The notes beneath the pieces were generated by a model that saw only the letters and a program-made list of their open reading frames with translations, was not told where the DNA came from and did not search any database. This document shows positions 13,560 to 26,132 of a stretch of 64,000 nt of DNA, piece after piece (within the stretch, counting starts at the first letter, position 1; each line of letters starts with the position of its first letter). Both the position numbers and the translations under genes were made by a program. Source of the DNA: Sordaria brevicollis (Eukaryota; Ascomycota; Sordariomycetes; Sordariales; Sordariaceae); contig JAUTDP010000001.1 in NCBI GenBank assembly GCA_033439795.1, forward strand, positions 3,038,001 through 3,102,000, written 5' to 3'.

Positions 13560-15960
13560 ATTATATATACTTTTATAATTAATTATAATAACGCATACCC
13601 CCGACGAAAAAGCTACCGCGGCTAAAACCGCTAAACTATTTACTATTGAGAGTATTTAAATAAATAAAGTTTAAAAGAAGAATATATCCGATAAATTCGC
13701 AATTAAATATATTAAATTTAATATTACGGATATACCTATTATTCTTAATATAATTATTTAATAAAATAATACTTTTAAATATCGCTCGTTTAACAATATT
13801 ATAATCGGTACTTTTAAAGAAAAATAGGATACTTAATTATATAATATCAATAAATTTAATTTAAAGGATTATAATATCCCGGAGGATATAAATAAAACTA
13901 TTACGTTTTTTAATTAAAAAATCACTAGTAAATTCGCCAACGTTCGTTATATATTCAATATAGAAGATTTATTTAATTTCCTATATACGAAAATTAACGC
14001 AATTGCAAAATATTAAGCCTAATATAATAAAGGTTATTTAACCTTCGCTTTTAAAATTCTAATAGTTATAGGCTAAAATTATTAGGAATAGAATAATAAT
14101 AATATCCTATTAATAGACTTCGATACTTTTAAATCTATTATCGAAGATCCCGAGGGCGTACGTATTATTTTCGAAGAAATTAAATTACAAACTATTTTAA
14201 TTAAGGCCATTTTTTCTTAATAACGGAAATATTAAATTATTACTATCAATTTAAATACTAATTTAAGATAAATATATAAATACGCTACTAATTTATTAAA
14301 ATATTAAAAGGGCGCCGAAATAAATAACGAACACTTCTATAAGGATTTATATAAAGAATAAAGTAAGAATATATTCTTAACGCGCTAATTATTAGAAGCC
14401 CGCGGAAATAAGGATCTTAATTTCGAATTAAACGATTACGAAACTTTACGCTATAAAAACGCTGTATTATACGAAAAGAACCGTAAACTCTAAATTTAAT
14501 TTATTACGCTACGTTAAATTACCGATTATTCTAATAAGGGAATTTAAAATAATATTCTATTTAATAATAATTAAAATAACGACCTATCCGACGATAGAAA
14601 AATTTAAAATAATACCCCGTTTAACGACAGCCGTATTAATAAATAGGGTACCCTTTACGAATAAAAAGATAATTCTTCAATTAAGGGTTACCCTTTTTAT
14701 CCCCGCTTTTTTATTAAATAAAATAAAATTTATTACAACTTAATTAAAAAAAAGAAGGAGTTCGTTAAAATTAAAAATAATTTAATAATTATAAAAATCT
14801 AAATTAAAGAGTTAGGAAGAGTAATAATTACCCGGGACGGCAATATAACCAATTTATATATTATAATTACTACCTTAATTAAAAAGAATATCGACCTTCG
14901 TAAGGAAAATATTAATCTTTATAAAAAGAAGGTCGCCTTCTTAATTCCCGAGAACTTCGAATATTACAACTACATTAATTACAATAATAATAATAATAAT
15001 AGAAGCCGTTGCGAAAAGACGCTTATTACCAATTTCTCTATTATTAATTATAAATACCTATTAATTAAAAAGAAGGACCCGCCCTATTTTTATAATAAAA
15101 AGGATAAAAATATTATTACTTTTAACGTTTAATACTATTATTTTTTAATAAATTTAAATTGAACGTTAGTTACTTCTCTAATAACGAAGTTAAAAAAATA
15201 TATATCGAGAATTATACCGTTAATAAAGCTATTTAAAATTTAAAACCCTACTTCGCTAACGGCTCTTATAATATTAAAATTTCTAATAAATTATTTACTT
15301 ATTTACGCGCCGAATATTATAATTACAATCGAAAGGAAAAAGCTATTTACGAATTTAATAATTTAAAATTCGAAATAAATAAGGACTTTTAAAAATTCTA
15401 TAATAAATTCGTATATTTAACCGGGGAATATAATCGTCCTCTTAATTTATAAAAATAAAAATTCAATTAGAAATTTCCGGGTATTATTTAAAATACTCTC
15501 TTTTAAAGATATAAATAAAAGGACGTTACCTTTAATTAATATATTTTAATAGCTAAAAAGGCGGTCGAAACTAATTAATATATTTTTCGTAATAATAAAA
15601 CTAAAAAGGATAATAAAAATAAGGATAAAAATATTTCCTCTTTTTCTACAAATTCGTTTAATAAGGTTAAGGGTTTTACCGATTTTAATAAAAACTTTAA
15701 TAATATTATTAATAATAATATTAATATTAATAATAATAATTAAAGTAATTCCCGTCGCGCCCTTAATATAATTCGTAAGGAAGCTTATAAATTATTCGAA
15801 GAAAATAAATATTTCGTATATAAAAAAATTAAATATCGTTTCTATAATTACCCTAATTATTATAATAATAACCCTAATCGTATTAACGAATTTATCGACT
15901 ATTATAGCCGTAAAGATAAGGAAAATAATAAACCGATTAACGATAAGGTAGAAAATTAAT
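13560..15960 (+). pseudogene. gag relic of chromovirus copy 1
   Basis: Plus-strand frame between the 5' LTR and the pol relics, readable with RIP stops. The end, about 15,830-15,900, reads like a degraded zinc-knuckle segment in which Cys codons may have become Tyr codons (YRFYNYPNYYNNN). Gag would form the virus-like particle and bind RNA. The same stretch is found at about 56,876-59,300 in copy 2, with independent mutations. The original start codon cannot be fixed. Confidence 0.7.
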
Positions 15961-15999
15961 TACCCTAAGAATATTAAATTCCCTCCTAAAAATTAAATT

Positions 16000-18900
16000 A
16001 ATAAATGCTTATTTTAAAAAAAACCTAAAAAAAATATTATTAAAAAATATAAAAGTAAATAAAAGATTTTTAAAAGACTATTTAAATAAACCTATATTAA
16101 TTATATCCTATATTATAATAAATAATAATAGAAAAACTTTATTTATAAATAATACGCTTATTAATTCGGGAATAAACGGTAATATTTTTATAAATAAAAA
16201 TTTCGCTAATAATATAATAAAATAAGGAATAAAAAGGCTATATAGTTTTTAACTTTACGCGGTAAAGGGGTATATTAGATAATATAATAAAATAATCGAT
16301 TAATATTTATAAAATACTATCGAAATATAAAAATAGAAATTCGAAAAAAAAATAATAATTATTATTAATTCGGGATATAACGTTATTGTAAGTAAATATT
16401 AATTAAAAAAGTATAAAATTTTAATCGACGTTATAAATACGAAATTTATTTTTAATAAAATAATTATTATTCTTTTAACCCTTAATAAACGGATTATTAA
16501 ATTCGAAAACCTCGTTAAAACCGCAATATTATTTCCCTTAACGAAATACGGCCGACCGATTAAATTCTTCGAAGAATTAAAAGAGCGATTAATTTAACGC
16601 GGAAAAAACGAAAACTTAATAAAAATAAAACGCTAATTATTAAATTAATATACCCTAAAACGGGAAGAGGAAGATATAATATTTACGTAACGCGAATATA
16701 TCGAAATATTCGAAACCGAACGAAAGAACGATCCTTATTAAAAAAAAGACGCGTATAATTAATACTAATTAAAATATAACGGTGTAAATTAATATAAATA
16801 TTATAATAATTTCGCTATCGTCGGTATTAACGCTTTCTTTATATTTATTAAATAAGAATATATAGGAATTATTAGCCTTTACGAATTCGATTAATTTATT
16901 AACAATTAAAAAAAATAAATTCTCGGCAAAAATAAAATAGAATTACGTAAGTAAATTAAGAAAGAAATCCCTAAATATATTTATAAATATTTAAACGTAT
17001 TTAGTAAGAAGGAATCTAATATTTTACCGGATTATTATATTAGTAATTATAAAATTAATTTAATAAATAAAGCGAAACCCGAAGACTTCGGCTATAATCT
17101 ATTATATAAAATATTAATAAACGAATTAAAAACCTATTAAAAATATATTAATAAAATATTAATTAAAAGTTTTATCGAAAGTAATTCAATATTTTAAGCC
17201 GCGCTTATTCTCTTCGCGCTTAAAGCCAACGGTAAATTAAAATTCTATATCGATTATCGGAAATTTAACGCTATTATTAAGAAAAATTAATATCTATTAC
17301 TATTAATCGATAAAATTATTACCAAAATTAATTAAATAAAAATTTTCTCGAAAATCGATATTAAATAAACCTTCTATCGAATCCGTATATATCCAAATAA
17401 CGAAGAATTTACAATATTCCGAATAAAATATAACGCTTATAAATATAAAATCCTACCCTTTAAATTAATTAACGGGCTATTAATATTTTAATATTATATT
17501 AACGAAACGCTAATAAATTATTTCAACGACTTTTATAATATATATATCGATAATATCCTTATTTTTTTAAATAATTTAAAAGAATATAAGATTTATATTA
17601 AGAAGGTATTGGCTAAATTAGAGGCGGCCGGCCTATAGGCGGATTTAAACAAATACGAATTTTATATTAAAAAGATTAAATTCCTAAATTTCATTATTAG
17701 ACTTAATAATATATTAATAAACCCCTAAAAGATTATAATTATAAAAGATTAATAAATCTTAACGAATATATAAAGGATATAATCTTTCTTAAATTTCTAT
17801 AATTTTTATAAACGCTTCGTTAAGGACTATAATCGAATAACGAAGCCTTTAATAACTATAATTAAAAAGGGAAAAATCTTTAATTAGAATAAAAACTATT
17901 AAACTACGTTTAAAAAATTCAAAAATCGTTTATTATTAACGCTTATCTTAACCTATTTCCAATACAAATACCCAATACGTATAAAAATGGACGCGTCCGA
18001 TAAAATAGTAACCGGTATATTATTATAGCTAATCGATAACGAATAACGATTAATTACTTTTTATTTAAAAATAATATACAATATAGAATATAATTATTTT
18101 ATTTATAATAAAGAATTAATAGCTATTATTAAAGCCTTATAATATTAAAAAACCGAATTTATTAATTTATACGAGCCCTTTTTAATCCTAATAAATAACG
18201 AAGCCTTTAAATAATTTAGTACTAAAAGACTTTTAAATTTACAATAAACCGGGTAGGCCGAATTCTTATCCTAATATTATTTCGTTATTTTTTACTAACT
18301 AAGAAAGGAAAATAATATAGCGGATATATTATTAAAGAAGGTAAAAAATTTAAAGAATTAAAAAGTAAGGCAAAAAATATAAAAGACCTTCCAAATCTTT
18401 AAAAATTTTAATAATAATCGGATAATACAACTTAATAATATAATTAATAATATTAACGCAATTTATATATCGATTATATCTCTAAGTACAGTTATTATAA
18501 AAATTAACCTTAAAATTATAAAGGGAATTCGAAAAGAACGATTAGAAGGCTATTTATTTATAAATCGCCTTATTTTCGAGAATAAAATATACCCGGATTT
18601 AAAAATTTATTAAAATATAATTAAAAAGGGGGAGAACGGGTATTGATTTATTACTAATAAAATTCTCACCCGTTTTAATAAACCTATTATACTATTTAAT
18701 ACCCTAAAAGCCTAAATCATTTACAAACTATACGTAAAAATTACTACCGCTTATCTAAGCCGAAATAAAATAAAACGCCTAATATTTATATAATATTAAT
18801 AATTAACAATAATTAATAACGTCGATCGCTTTATTACTAATTACGTAATATACTATACTTCGAAGGTTCCCCGGGATAACCCCTAATAAATTAGAACCTA

Positions 18901-20160
18901 TCCCGACGGCTCAACGTATTTAATAAAGTTTAATTATAAATTTTAAAACTATATTTAAAAATAAACGAAAATTCGATAATATATTCGTAATAGTAGACCG
19001 ATTTAATAAAATATTATAAATTATCCTTTATTTTATAATAATAATAGCCCGAAACGCAATTTATATATATTACGAAGACCTTTATTATATTTATAAATTA
19101 TTAAACGAAATTATTTTAAATAAAAGCCCCTAATTTATATCGGACTTTATAAACGAATTAATTAAAATTTTAAATATTAAATAAAAATTAACCTCTTCGG
19201 AATATAATTAAATTACGGAATAAATTAAAATTATAAACGAATATTTCGATTAACGTTTTCGTCCTTTCGTTAATTACTTTTAAAATAATTAATTAAAAAC
19301 GATTCTAATAATAAATATAATATAAATAGGAATATTATACGATAATTTAAATAGAATATAATTATACGAAATATTAAGAAGATTCCTAATGCCCGGAATT
19401 TTAAATTAGGAAGTTCAAACTAATTTTAACGGCGTACGATTAACGATTAAAGAGAAATTTAGCCGGGAAAATGTATAAGGTTTAATAAATTAAATCCAAA
19501 AATACGTAAATAAAGTAAAAGAATTTATTATTAAAGTTTAGGAGCGGATAATTAAATAATTAAATAAATATTAATATATCCTAAATTTCGGACCCAATAA
19601 TAAAATATTTATTATTAAACGGAGCGAATTTACGGACCGACTAAATTATAAACTCGATTTTCCTCTAACGAATTAACATTTTAAAATTAAGGAAAAATAT
19701 AATTATTTATTTAAATTAAAAATATTAAAAAATTAAAAAGGAATAAATATTTTCTATACTAATAAACTTTAGAAATATCCTAATAATTTATTACCTAATT
19801 AAAAGATAAAAGAATCAATAAGGGAATATATAAAAAATGATATCGAATAAGAAATAAAGGAAATCCTAATTTCTTAAATATATTTTAATAAATTCTAATA
19901 TTAAATAAATTAGAAAAGATATAACCCGGACCTAAAATTCTATAACGTTAAAAATTTTAAAAACTTATTTAAATTATTACGAATTTATTATAAAGCGTAC
20001 CCAAAATACCCGAACCCGCCGCTACGTTTAAAAGAATAATTATAAAAGGCAAAGGTAAAAGAATTCGATAAAAATTATTTAAATAATAATATTCTTTTAA
20101 AGAAAGGTATAAAAAAGCTAAAGAAAATAGTAGGCGCTAAGAAATAAAGGACCCACTTTA
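16000..20160 (+). pseudogene. pol relic of chromovirus copy 1 (PR-RT-RH-IN-chromodomain)
   Basis: Domains in order. RT at about 17,160-17,720: FYIDYRKFNAIIKK, then ILPFKLINGL and the former YxDD box as YIDNILIF. RNase H at about 17,940-18,290: MKMDASDK and YNKELMAIIKAL. Integrase at about 18,880-19,330: VDRFxKI near the start, then ISDFINELIKIL and SSEYNQIT. A chromodomain-like segment at about 19,840-20,050 ends in a motif with YPKYPNPPLRL. The integrase-chromodomain order defines a chromovirus; such chromodomains steer integration to heterochromatin. Many in-frame stops make it inactive. Confidence 0.82.
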
Positions 20161-20210
20161 TATATAATAATAATTCTAATATTTTAAAAATTCGGGGCGA
20201 ATCTTTTTCG

Positions 20211-20220
20211 GAGGGGGGGG
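20211..20220 (+). other. Polypurine tract of chromovirus copy 1
   Basis: GAGGGGGGGG, three bases before the 3' LTR. This is the expected place and composition for the plus-strand primer of an LTR retrotransposon. It is notable for surviving in heavily mutated DNA; a pure-G run has no C to mutate on this strand. Confidence 0.8.
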
Positions 20221-20223
20221 TAA

Positions 20224-20474
20224 TATTACAGCGCTAATAAATAGGGTCCCTATTTAACGGACCGGCTATCGCTCGGATAATTACCCAAAGGCTAACCGCA
20301 CCAACGCACGTAACTACGTACCGCCTTCGTAGGTCGCCCGCGCCCAAATATAAAACCCTAGCGCGGGGCGCGCCCTTTGTTCATTTTCTTCTTTTCTTCT
20401 TCATCTTGTAATTCTACAATAGACCTGGATTTAACGTATTAAGCTTATCTCTCGTGACCACGTCGCTCGTGACA
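20224..20474 (+). repeat. 3' LTR of chromovirus copy 1
   Basis: 251 bp. It starts TATTACAGCG (mutated from TGTCACGGCG) and ends CTCGTGACA. The inner start is RIP-mutated and the outer end is clean, the mirror image of the 5' LTR. It is followed at once by the target duplication GATAG and then by gene-island DNA. Confidence 0.93.
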
Positions 20475-20479
20475 GATAG

Positions 20480-20829
20480 ACCTGTTTTACTTGGTAGAAC
20501 CCCTTGTTACCCCTTTATTAGAAAATATGGGGCAAGAATTAGATTAATAAACTTTTAATTATTGATGTATATAGCTACCTTACCCCTCCACGCCATTGTT
20601 CTGTAAATATCTTTTGGAGCTTTCACTAAGACTTGTTAGCAGGCCTCTAATATGATGGCGTTTGTACCTCACCTTCAAAACTCTTTGGGATATTGCGATA
20701 TCGGGCCATTTATATGAGTCAATGATATAAACTCTCTGATTAAGAAAACCCCAAAGTCCGGCCGCGACCAACAACAAGAGATTTCCTCAACTCATCAGCT
20801 TGTACGACTCACAACTCACACAACTCACA
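20480..20829 (+). promoter_or_regulatory. Left edge of gene island; promoter and 5' UTR of the RWD gene
   Basis: GC-balanced, non-RIP DNA between the retrotransposon and the first gene. It must hold the promoter and leader of the downstream gene, so the retrotransposon inserted within about 355 bp of its start codon. Just before the start it reads CTCACAACTCACACAACTCA, an A/C-rich leader typical of fungal mRNAs. No clear TATA box. Confidence 0.55.
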
Positions 20830-21732
20830 ATGTCCGAACAACTCCTCGACGAACTAGAAGCCATCAACTCCATCTACGGCGACAACACGCTCGTCCCCGA
20901 CTCTTCCTCTTCCTCCTCTTCCTCCTCACCCTCCACACAAACCTACATCCTCACCCTCCCCGACGGCGTCACCACCTCCACCCTCCGCCTCCAGTTTCCC
21001 CCCGGCTACCCGGACACAGAACCACCCATCGTCCTCGGGACTCACTCCACCGGCTCAACCGCTAAGCGCGGCTCCGCCGCTCGAGACCTAGCCCTTTTCC
21101 GCGACGCAGTAGGCGAGGTGTACGAACCTGGCCAAGTATGCCTATTTGATGCGATAGAGCAGGTGAAGGAGCTTATAGCCGCTGTGGCCGAGGCTGAGAA
21201 GGAAGACGACCACCAAGACGAAGAGGAAGATGATGAAAAGAGGATATCTTCATACGACGAACCTCATCACGACGTAATACCAGGAGACGCCACCGGCCTA
21301 GGCCTCGGCCCCGAACCACCCTGGACCCTTTCAGTACCTCTAATCGAGCTCAAATCCACCTTCATCGCGCGGTGCGCGCCCGTTTCGTCTCCCCAACAAG
21401 CAGCGCAGTACTTGCAGCACTTGCTGGCGTCCGACAAGCGGGTAAGAGCGGCGACGCACAACATCACTGCATGGCGGATCCGGGGGCCCAACGGGACGAG
21501 TTTCCAGGACTGTGATGATGACGGGGAGACGGCGGCGGGGGGCAGGTTGTTGCATCTGATGCAGCTGATGGATTTGTGGGATACCATGGTTGTGGTTACG
21601 AGGTGGTATGGCGGGCAGAAGTTGGGGCCGAGGAGGTTTGCGCTGATTAATGGGGCGGCGAGGGATGCGTTTGTTAGGGCCGGATTGGTGGAGGAAGACA
21701 AAGAGGGAGGAGGGAAGAAGAAGAAGAAATGA
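20830..21732 (+). CDS. RWD and IMPACT (UPF0029) domain protein, Yih1/IMPACT-like
   Basis: 300 aa, one exon. The ATG at 20,830 has the strong context CACAATG; the frame is open 30 bases upstream but with no other ATG. An RWD domain spans residues 3-118 (LLDELEAINSIYG, then FPPGYPDTEPP) with a poly-Ser insertion at 25-33. An acidic linker (124-138) leads to an IMPACT/YigZ-type domain at about 172-285 with DCDDDGETAAGG and RWYGGQKLGP. The C-terminus is lysine-rich. In yeast and mammals Yih1/IMPACT binds Gcn1 through its RWD domain and so restrains Gcn2, the eIF2-alpha kinase activated by amino-acid starvation. That role is inferred from family membership. It converges with the ACT-domain gene, 466 bp away. 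Confidence 0.9.
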   Translation: MSEQLLDELEAINSIYGDNTLVPDSSSSSSSSSPSTQTYILTLPDGVTTSTLRLQFPPGYPDTEPPIVLGTHSTGSTAKRGSAARDLALFRDAVGEVYEPGQVCLFDAIEQVKELIAAVAEAEKEDDHQDEEEDDEKRISSYDEPHHDVIPGDATGLGLGPEPPWTLSVPLIELKSTFIARCAPVSSPQQAAQYLQHLLASDKRVRAATHNITAWRIRGPNGTSFQDCDDDGETAAGGRLLHLMQLMDLWDTMVVVTRWYGGQKLGPRRFALINGAARDAFVRAGLVEEDKEGGGKKKKK

Positions 21733-22198
21733 ATGGGGAGGGATAGGTCACTGGGGTTGAAGGGGGCTGCTTGTTGCTGTTTGGGCAGGACATGGGAAGC
21801 AGAAGTTCACTTGGACTGGGCTTCTTAGGAGACGAACGACGCTATATATGGATCAAGGGCGTCTACTAACCCTGATCCAAGGTCTCCCAACTACGGCGAC
21901 TGCTGATCATACGACATGGCAAGGACACCAAAAAGCTGACGACGGGAGGATCTCGGACGGTATTTAGCGGAAAATCAAAGATCAATTATTCGCTATATGA
22001 CAATCGAAAAAGGCCATCCAGCTCCGTCCAGCCATGCAAACTTTTCGCCATATATTACAACCAACACAAATTATCCTCCCTCGCGCCGATTTTCACGACT
22101 TAAATGAGTCGATTTCAGTGCAAACTTTTGGGCTTTTCACCAACGCAATACGTCCTCCCCAATCATTCACCAACTCACAAGATTGCCGTACCCCTCAC
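21733..22198. other. Intergenic region between convergent genes
   Basis: Holds the 3' UTRs and polyadenylation regions of the RWD gene (+) and the ACT-domain gene (-). Normal composition. No credible ORF or RNA gene seen. Confidence 0.6.
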
Positions 22199-23597
22199 TC
22201 ACCCCTCCTTTTTCAGCAAGGGCTCCAAAATGCCCAGAGCCGTCACAGCCTGCTCATGCGACAGGATCACCGCGCCCGCCCTGGCTGTCGACAAATACGA
22301 CAACTCGGCGCTCTCCGCCATGGGCATCTCCTGGACCAGCCGCCCAGCAACCCCCGAAACAATGCCCGTGGCCTCGAACGGCAAGTTGACCAGGTCGAGA
22401 AAGATGGGCACCAGCGTACCCTCTGTCGGTCCCACCAGCGAGTCGCCAAACATGTCCACCAGCGCCTTGTCGAGCAGCAGCGAAGGGGGGTCATCCTGCG
22501 CCAGAGTCACTGACAAGAACCGCGGCTGCGACACCAGGGCCGAGATGATGCTCGTGTACAATTTCGTGTCGACCGTGTCGATCCAGCTGTTCCTTCTCCT
22601 CCTTGGATAACCGCTGCCGTTGGTGTCGCCGTTATCATATCCCGTCCCATTGCTTCCCATGGAGATACTATGTCCATGACCACGTCCGCCCTCTCCTCCT
22701 CCGCCGCCATGAATACTCGTCTTCTCCCTCCCAGAGCAATGCACCAGCCTCAGACTCGGTTCCACGAACGGCACCACGTTCCGCCTCTTAAGCGTCTCAA
22801 ACGTTTTCAGCTGCAGCTCGCCCGCGTCTGAGGGTGGCGGCGTGGTCGGCATCATGGGCGTCAACATCCCACTTAATCCACCACTTCCCCCTGACCCTCC
22901 CCTGGTATGATGATATCCCCCCATGCCCATGCCAGGCGAAGTCATGGTCACCGAGCCCCTCCTAGAAGACCCATAACCATCAAAATCGAATCCACCATGT
23001 TCCCCATTCCCACCATCCTCTTCAAGGAAAACAAACCCGCCCTTCGCCCTCAGTGTCTCTACCACCGCCTTCCTGTCCTTTGTCGGCACCAAGATGAAAT
23101 CCGAGTAATACGTCGTGATGAAGAAGATGGGGATCCCTGCCAGCGCAAGAGGGCAGGTCAAGTCGACGACGCGCGAGCCGGCGTCCATGCCTGCGCTGAT
23201 GACGGAAAAGACGGCGTAGGCATCTTTGGAGATGGAGACGGATTTGGCCTGGTCCTTTGGTAGGCGGGCGATGGCGGGCTCGAAGACGGCGGTGGCCCAC
23301 GAGGAAGGGCAGACGATGGAGCATTCGAGCGGGGTGATGGAGATGTTTAGGAAGGTCGTTTCATCATGGTGCACATGGTGGAAAGTTGTTGTTGATGAGG
23401 TCGTGTCGGATGGTAATGGCTGGCTGGGTGGGAGAAGGATTTGGAGGATGGGTTGGAGAAAGGTTGAGTAGAGGGGGAGGGGGATGTGGATTAGACTCAG
23501 GGTTCCATCCTGTGAAGTGAGAGTTAGCAATGCTCCATGAGGTGAGATGTGAGAAAAGCCATGATGTAGTTACCAGGAAGGTTATTTGGGCGTTCAT
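22199..23597 (-). CDS. ACT-domain protein of the CASTOR/GATS family
   Basis: 444 aa from two exons: 23,597-23,574 (8 codons) and 23,509-22,199. The 64-nt intron (GTAACT...TTCACAG, branch GCTAACT) joins MNAQITFL to DGTLSLIHIPLPLY, the normal start of this fungal family; without it the protein would begin at an internal ATG and lose this end. One ACT-type domain lies at about 60-165 with GIPIFFITTYYSDFILVP, the family hallmark, and a second at about 325-442. Between them is a Gly/Ser/His-rich linker. Animal CASTOR1 binds arginine through such ACT domains and controls GATOR2 and TORC1. Whether fungal members sense an amino acid is not known to me; this is family-based inference. Cytosolic, no signal peptide. 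Confidence 0.85.
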
Positions 23598-26078
23598 AGC
23601 AGAAAACGTGTGTTGACAGCTCCCAATGATTTGGAGTGCTTTCTGACTATCCCCGATTTAACTGTATCTCAGACTCGTCTTGGTGGTTTTAATAGGTAAA
23701 GAAAGGTAGGGGAGAGCCCTTCCAGTTTCTGGCTCCTGCAGTGTCGAATTGTATCCTCCTTTTGAATTGATTAAGATCAATGGCGTCAAAGCAGTGATGA
23801 AAAATGAGGTGATCAAGGTGTGACCTTGTGACGTCTCGAAAAGAGGAGTTGGGTCTCGTTGTGTAGTTGTATACAGTTTTTGGAGTAACACCTGGGTAAG
23901 GTGAAAGCGAGTCCCGTCTGGCGTTTTGAGGGGTCCACTCCTTTGAGTTGACTGACTGTTCCGACTCCCGATCCGTTCCGTATGTATGTATGAGCCAATG
24001 CACTCACGTCACAAACTGTCTTGGTGATTTGATTGTCGATCCAGTTGATAGGAGATAGGAGGATTGATGGGGTGGTTTGGTTTCGTTGAAATAAGGTAAG
24101 GCTCGGTCTTTGGAAAGGAGCGAGCACAGTCACCGAGGATACGAGCGAGATCCAATGCTGGGGACAAACTAAAAAGGGTGGGGTATCATGAAAGTAGTAT
24201 GTATATAGGGTCAAGATAGGAGATTGGGGACCGCTGGAATGGATGGATGAGTCAAAGTCCCAACCTAATAAAAAGAAAGAGAAAGGAGAGGAGACAGATA
24301 AAACTAAGGGTACCACCAGCTTAGGTATTAAAAGAATCCGAGATGAATAGGAAAAGAATGAAAGGAATTGGGAGAGATGATGTTGATGAGTGGTCGTCAA
24401 ACTGATGACCTGAATGGAGAAGAGAGGAGGAGGAGTGAGCGTGTGACTTGCTTTCTCCAGTTCCACATTTCCTTCGTTCGCCTTCTCCAACTGCCCGCGC
24501 TGCAGCTGTCTGTCTGCTTGCTTCTCTTTGTGAGATGAAAAGCTTGGCGGGGGTGGTGAGGGACAAGACCCGACCCGAGATCGGTGGGGGGAGGGGGACG
24601 AGAGGAGGAGGAGGGACCATGTCTGGGCTCGAGAGAACGAACTGATAAGGTAGAGGTAGAGTGTACTTAATTCTTTACTGTAAGTTGGGGGCTTGAAATG
24701 GATCGCGTTCGAGAACCTCTTTGGCCAACTCCAAAATAGTTTAGTGCCAAGCTGGACAATTCGACTAAGAACCGGGGAAGGAACGAAAGTTCACCTGCAT
24801 ACGTATAAGGATGCCTGCTGCAAGCGATGCAAGTATTCAGTGTTAGGGCTACATGTACCTATCAATACTATTGCATGCAACCAAAGAGAGAAAGAGAGGA
24901 TGCAAGCCCATGTCACCGGGTTGCATACCCAGGGGTTGATAACTTGACGATAAGTCGGGGGTGTGCAAATTGCAAACGTCTGTCCAGTGCAGGAGCCAAC
25001 CAGGCAGTGGGGGTACCTTCCGATCGGCGACTATCAATGTGATAAAATTCAAGAATTTCACAAGGAAAACCGGTGAACAATGTCTTTCTGAGAGACCCAG
25101 CTAATTTCAAATGAAACACAAAGTCATCTGTCCATCTTCATCCGTCCTCATACTTGCGCAGACCGTAGCTGCAGCTGCAGGTAAACGCGGGCGCTTGTCA
25201 TATCATCTCGGGTACATGTAGCGCTACTGAAAGTCCCAGGAGGCCAGACTTAGAACTTATTCTAACCTTTCTGTTTGAAACACCCGAAGACATATGTATC
25301 ACTATATTTCTTCTCCCACTGCATTGGCATTGTGTGTAGAGATTAGGGTGCTGTGCTGGTTTGGTGCTCCGATTCGAATCATCACCAAGTAACTTCGAGT
25401 GGAAGACGTTCACCGTACGAAGTACATACCGCTACTTCTGTCACGACCACACCATCACCACCATCAAATCCGGATCCCAGGCCCAACAACAACACAACCC
25501 TTTCTCCAAGGTGAAGTTCGCTCACCCGCCCAGCACCATCTTTCTGGACGAACGGCAGTAAAAAAGATGTGTTACCTCGCATGCTTCCCCTCAAACTGTG
25601 CAATGACGGCACTAAGCATAGAAATGCAAGAGCACCCAAAAGAAGGATAAAACGCAGAGTCCTTCTTCACCTCTTACTTTACTCCGAACTCAATATCCAT
25701 ATTCAGTCATGCTTCCTTGGCACTATCACCAGCATACCAATCATCTTTCTCCCACAGAACCTCTGCCACCTTCCATGATCATCACTCGATCAAACCTGAC
25801 GGTCGTCCGTGATGAACCTTCAGATGTGATAAAATTGAAACCGGCGTAGGGGACAGGAACAAGATCTCATCACAGGTCCGGGGTACGGAATCTCATTTGT
25901 CTCGAGGTGTGTGGGGGGACTATCGTGGCGCAGAACTAGACAGATCAAATCCCGAAGAGTGAAGCCTCCTCTACCATAACCCCCTTCCTTTTTGGTCGTT
26001 GACCTGGAACACAACAGAGAAAACTGCAGGTCCGCAATGCGCACATGGAATGAAGGGAAAGAGATCTATCGTATTATT

Positions 26079-26132
<54 letters not shown>

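Larger units (their letters stand above)
13237..20474 (+). mobile_element. Complete Ty3/Gypsy chromovirus, RIP-inactivated (copy 1)
   Basis: 7,238 bp flanked by the 5-bp target duplication GATAG (13,232-13,236 and 20,475-20,479). Two LTRs of 251 bp each bound an internal region with gag, protease, RT, RNase H, integrase and chromodomain relics in the Ty3/Gypsy order, and a polypurine tract sits against the 3' LTR. The ancestral LTR ends were TGTCAC and GTGACA: copy 1 now starts TGTTAC and copy 2 starts TATCAC, each one RIP-type change away. The internal part is full of TAA/TAG codons from mutated CAA/CAG/TGG, so it cannot make protein. The right end touches the gene island. Confidence 0.93.

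Noticed and set aside
20800..20829. Upstream start for the RWD protein
   Set aside because: The codon at 20,800 is TTG; the first ATG is at 20,830 with a good context and gives the family-typical N-terminus.
23813..24490. 225-codon minus-strand open frame upstream of the ACT-domain gene
   Set aside because: No recognisable domain, uneven composition, and it lies where the leader and promoter of the ACT gene should be.
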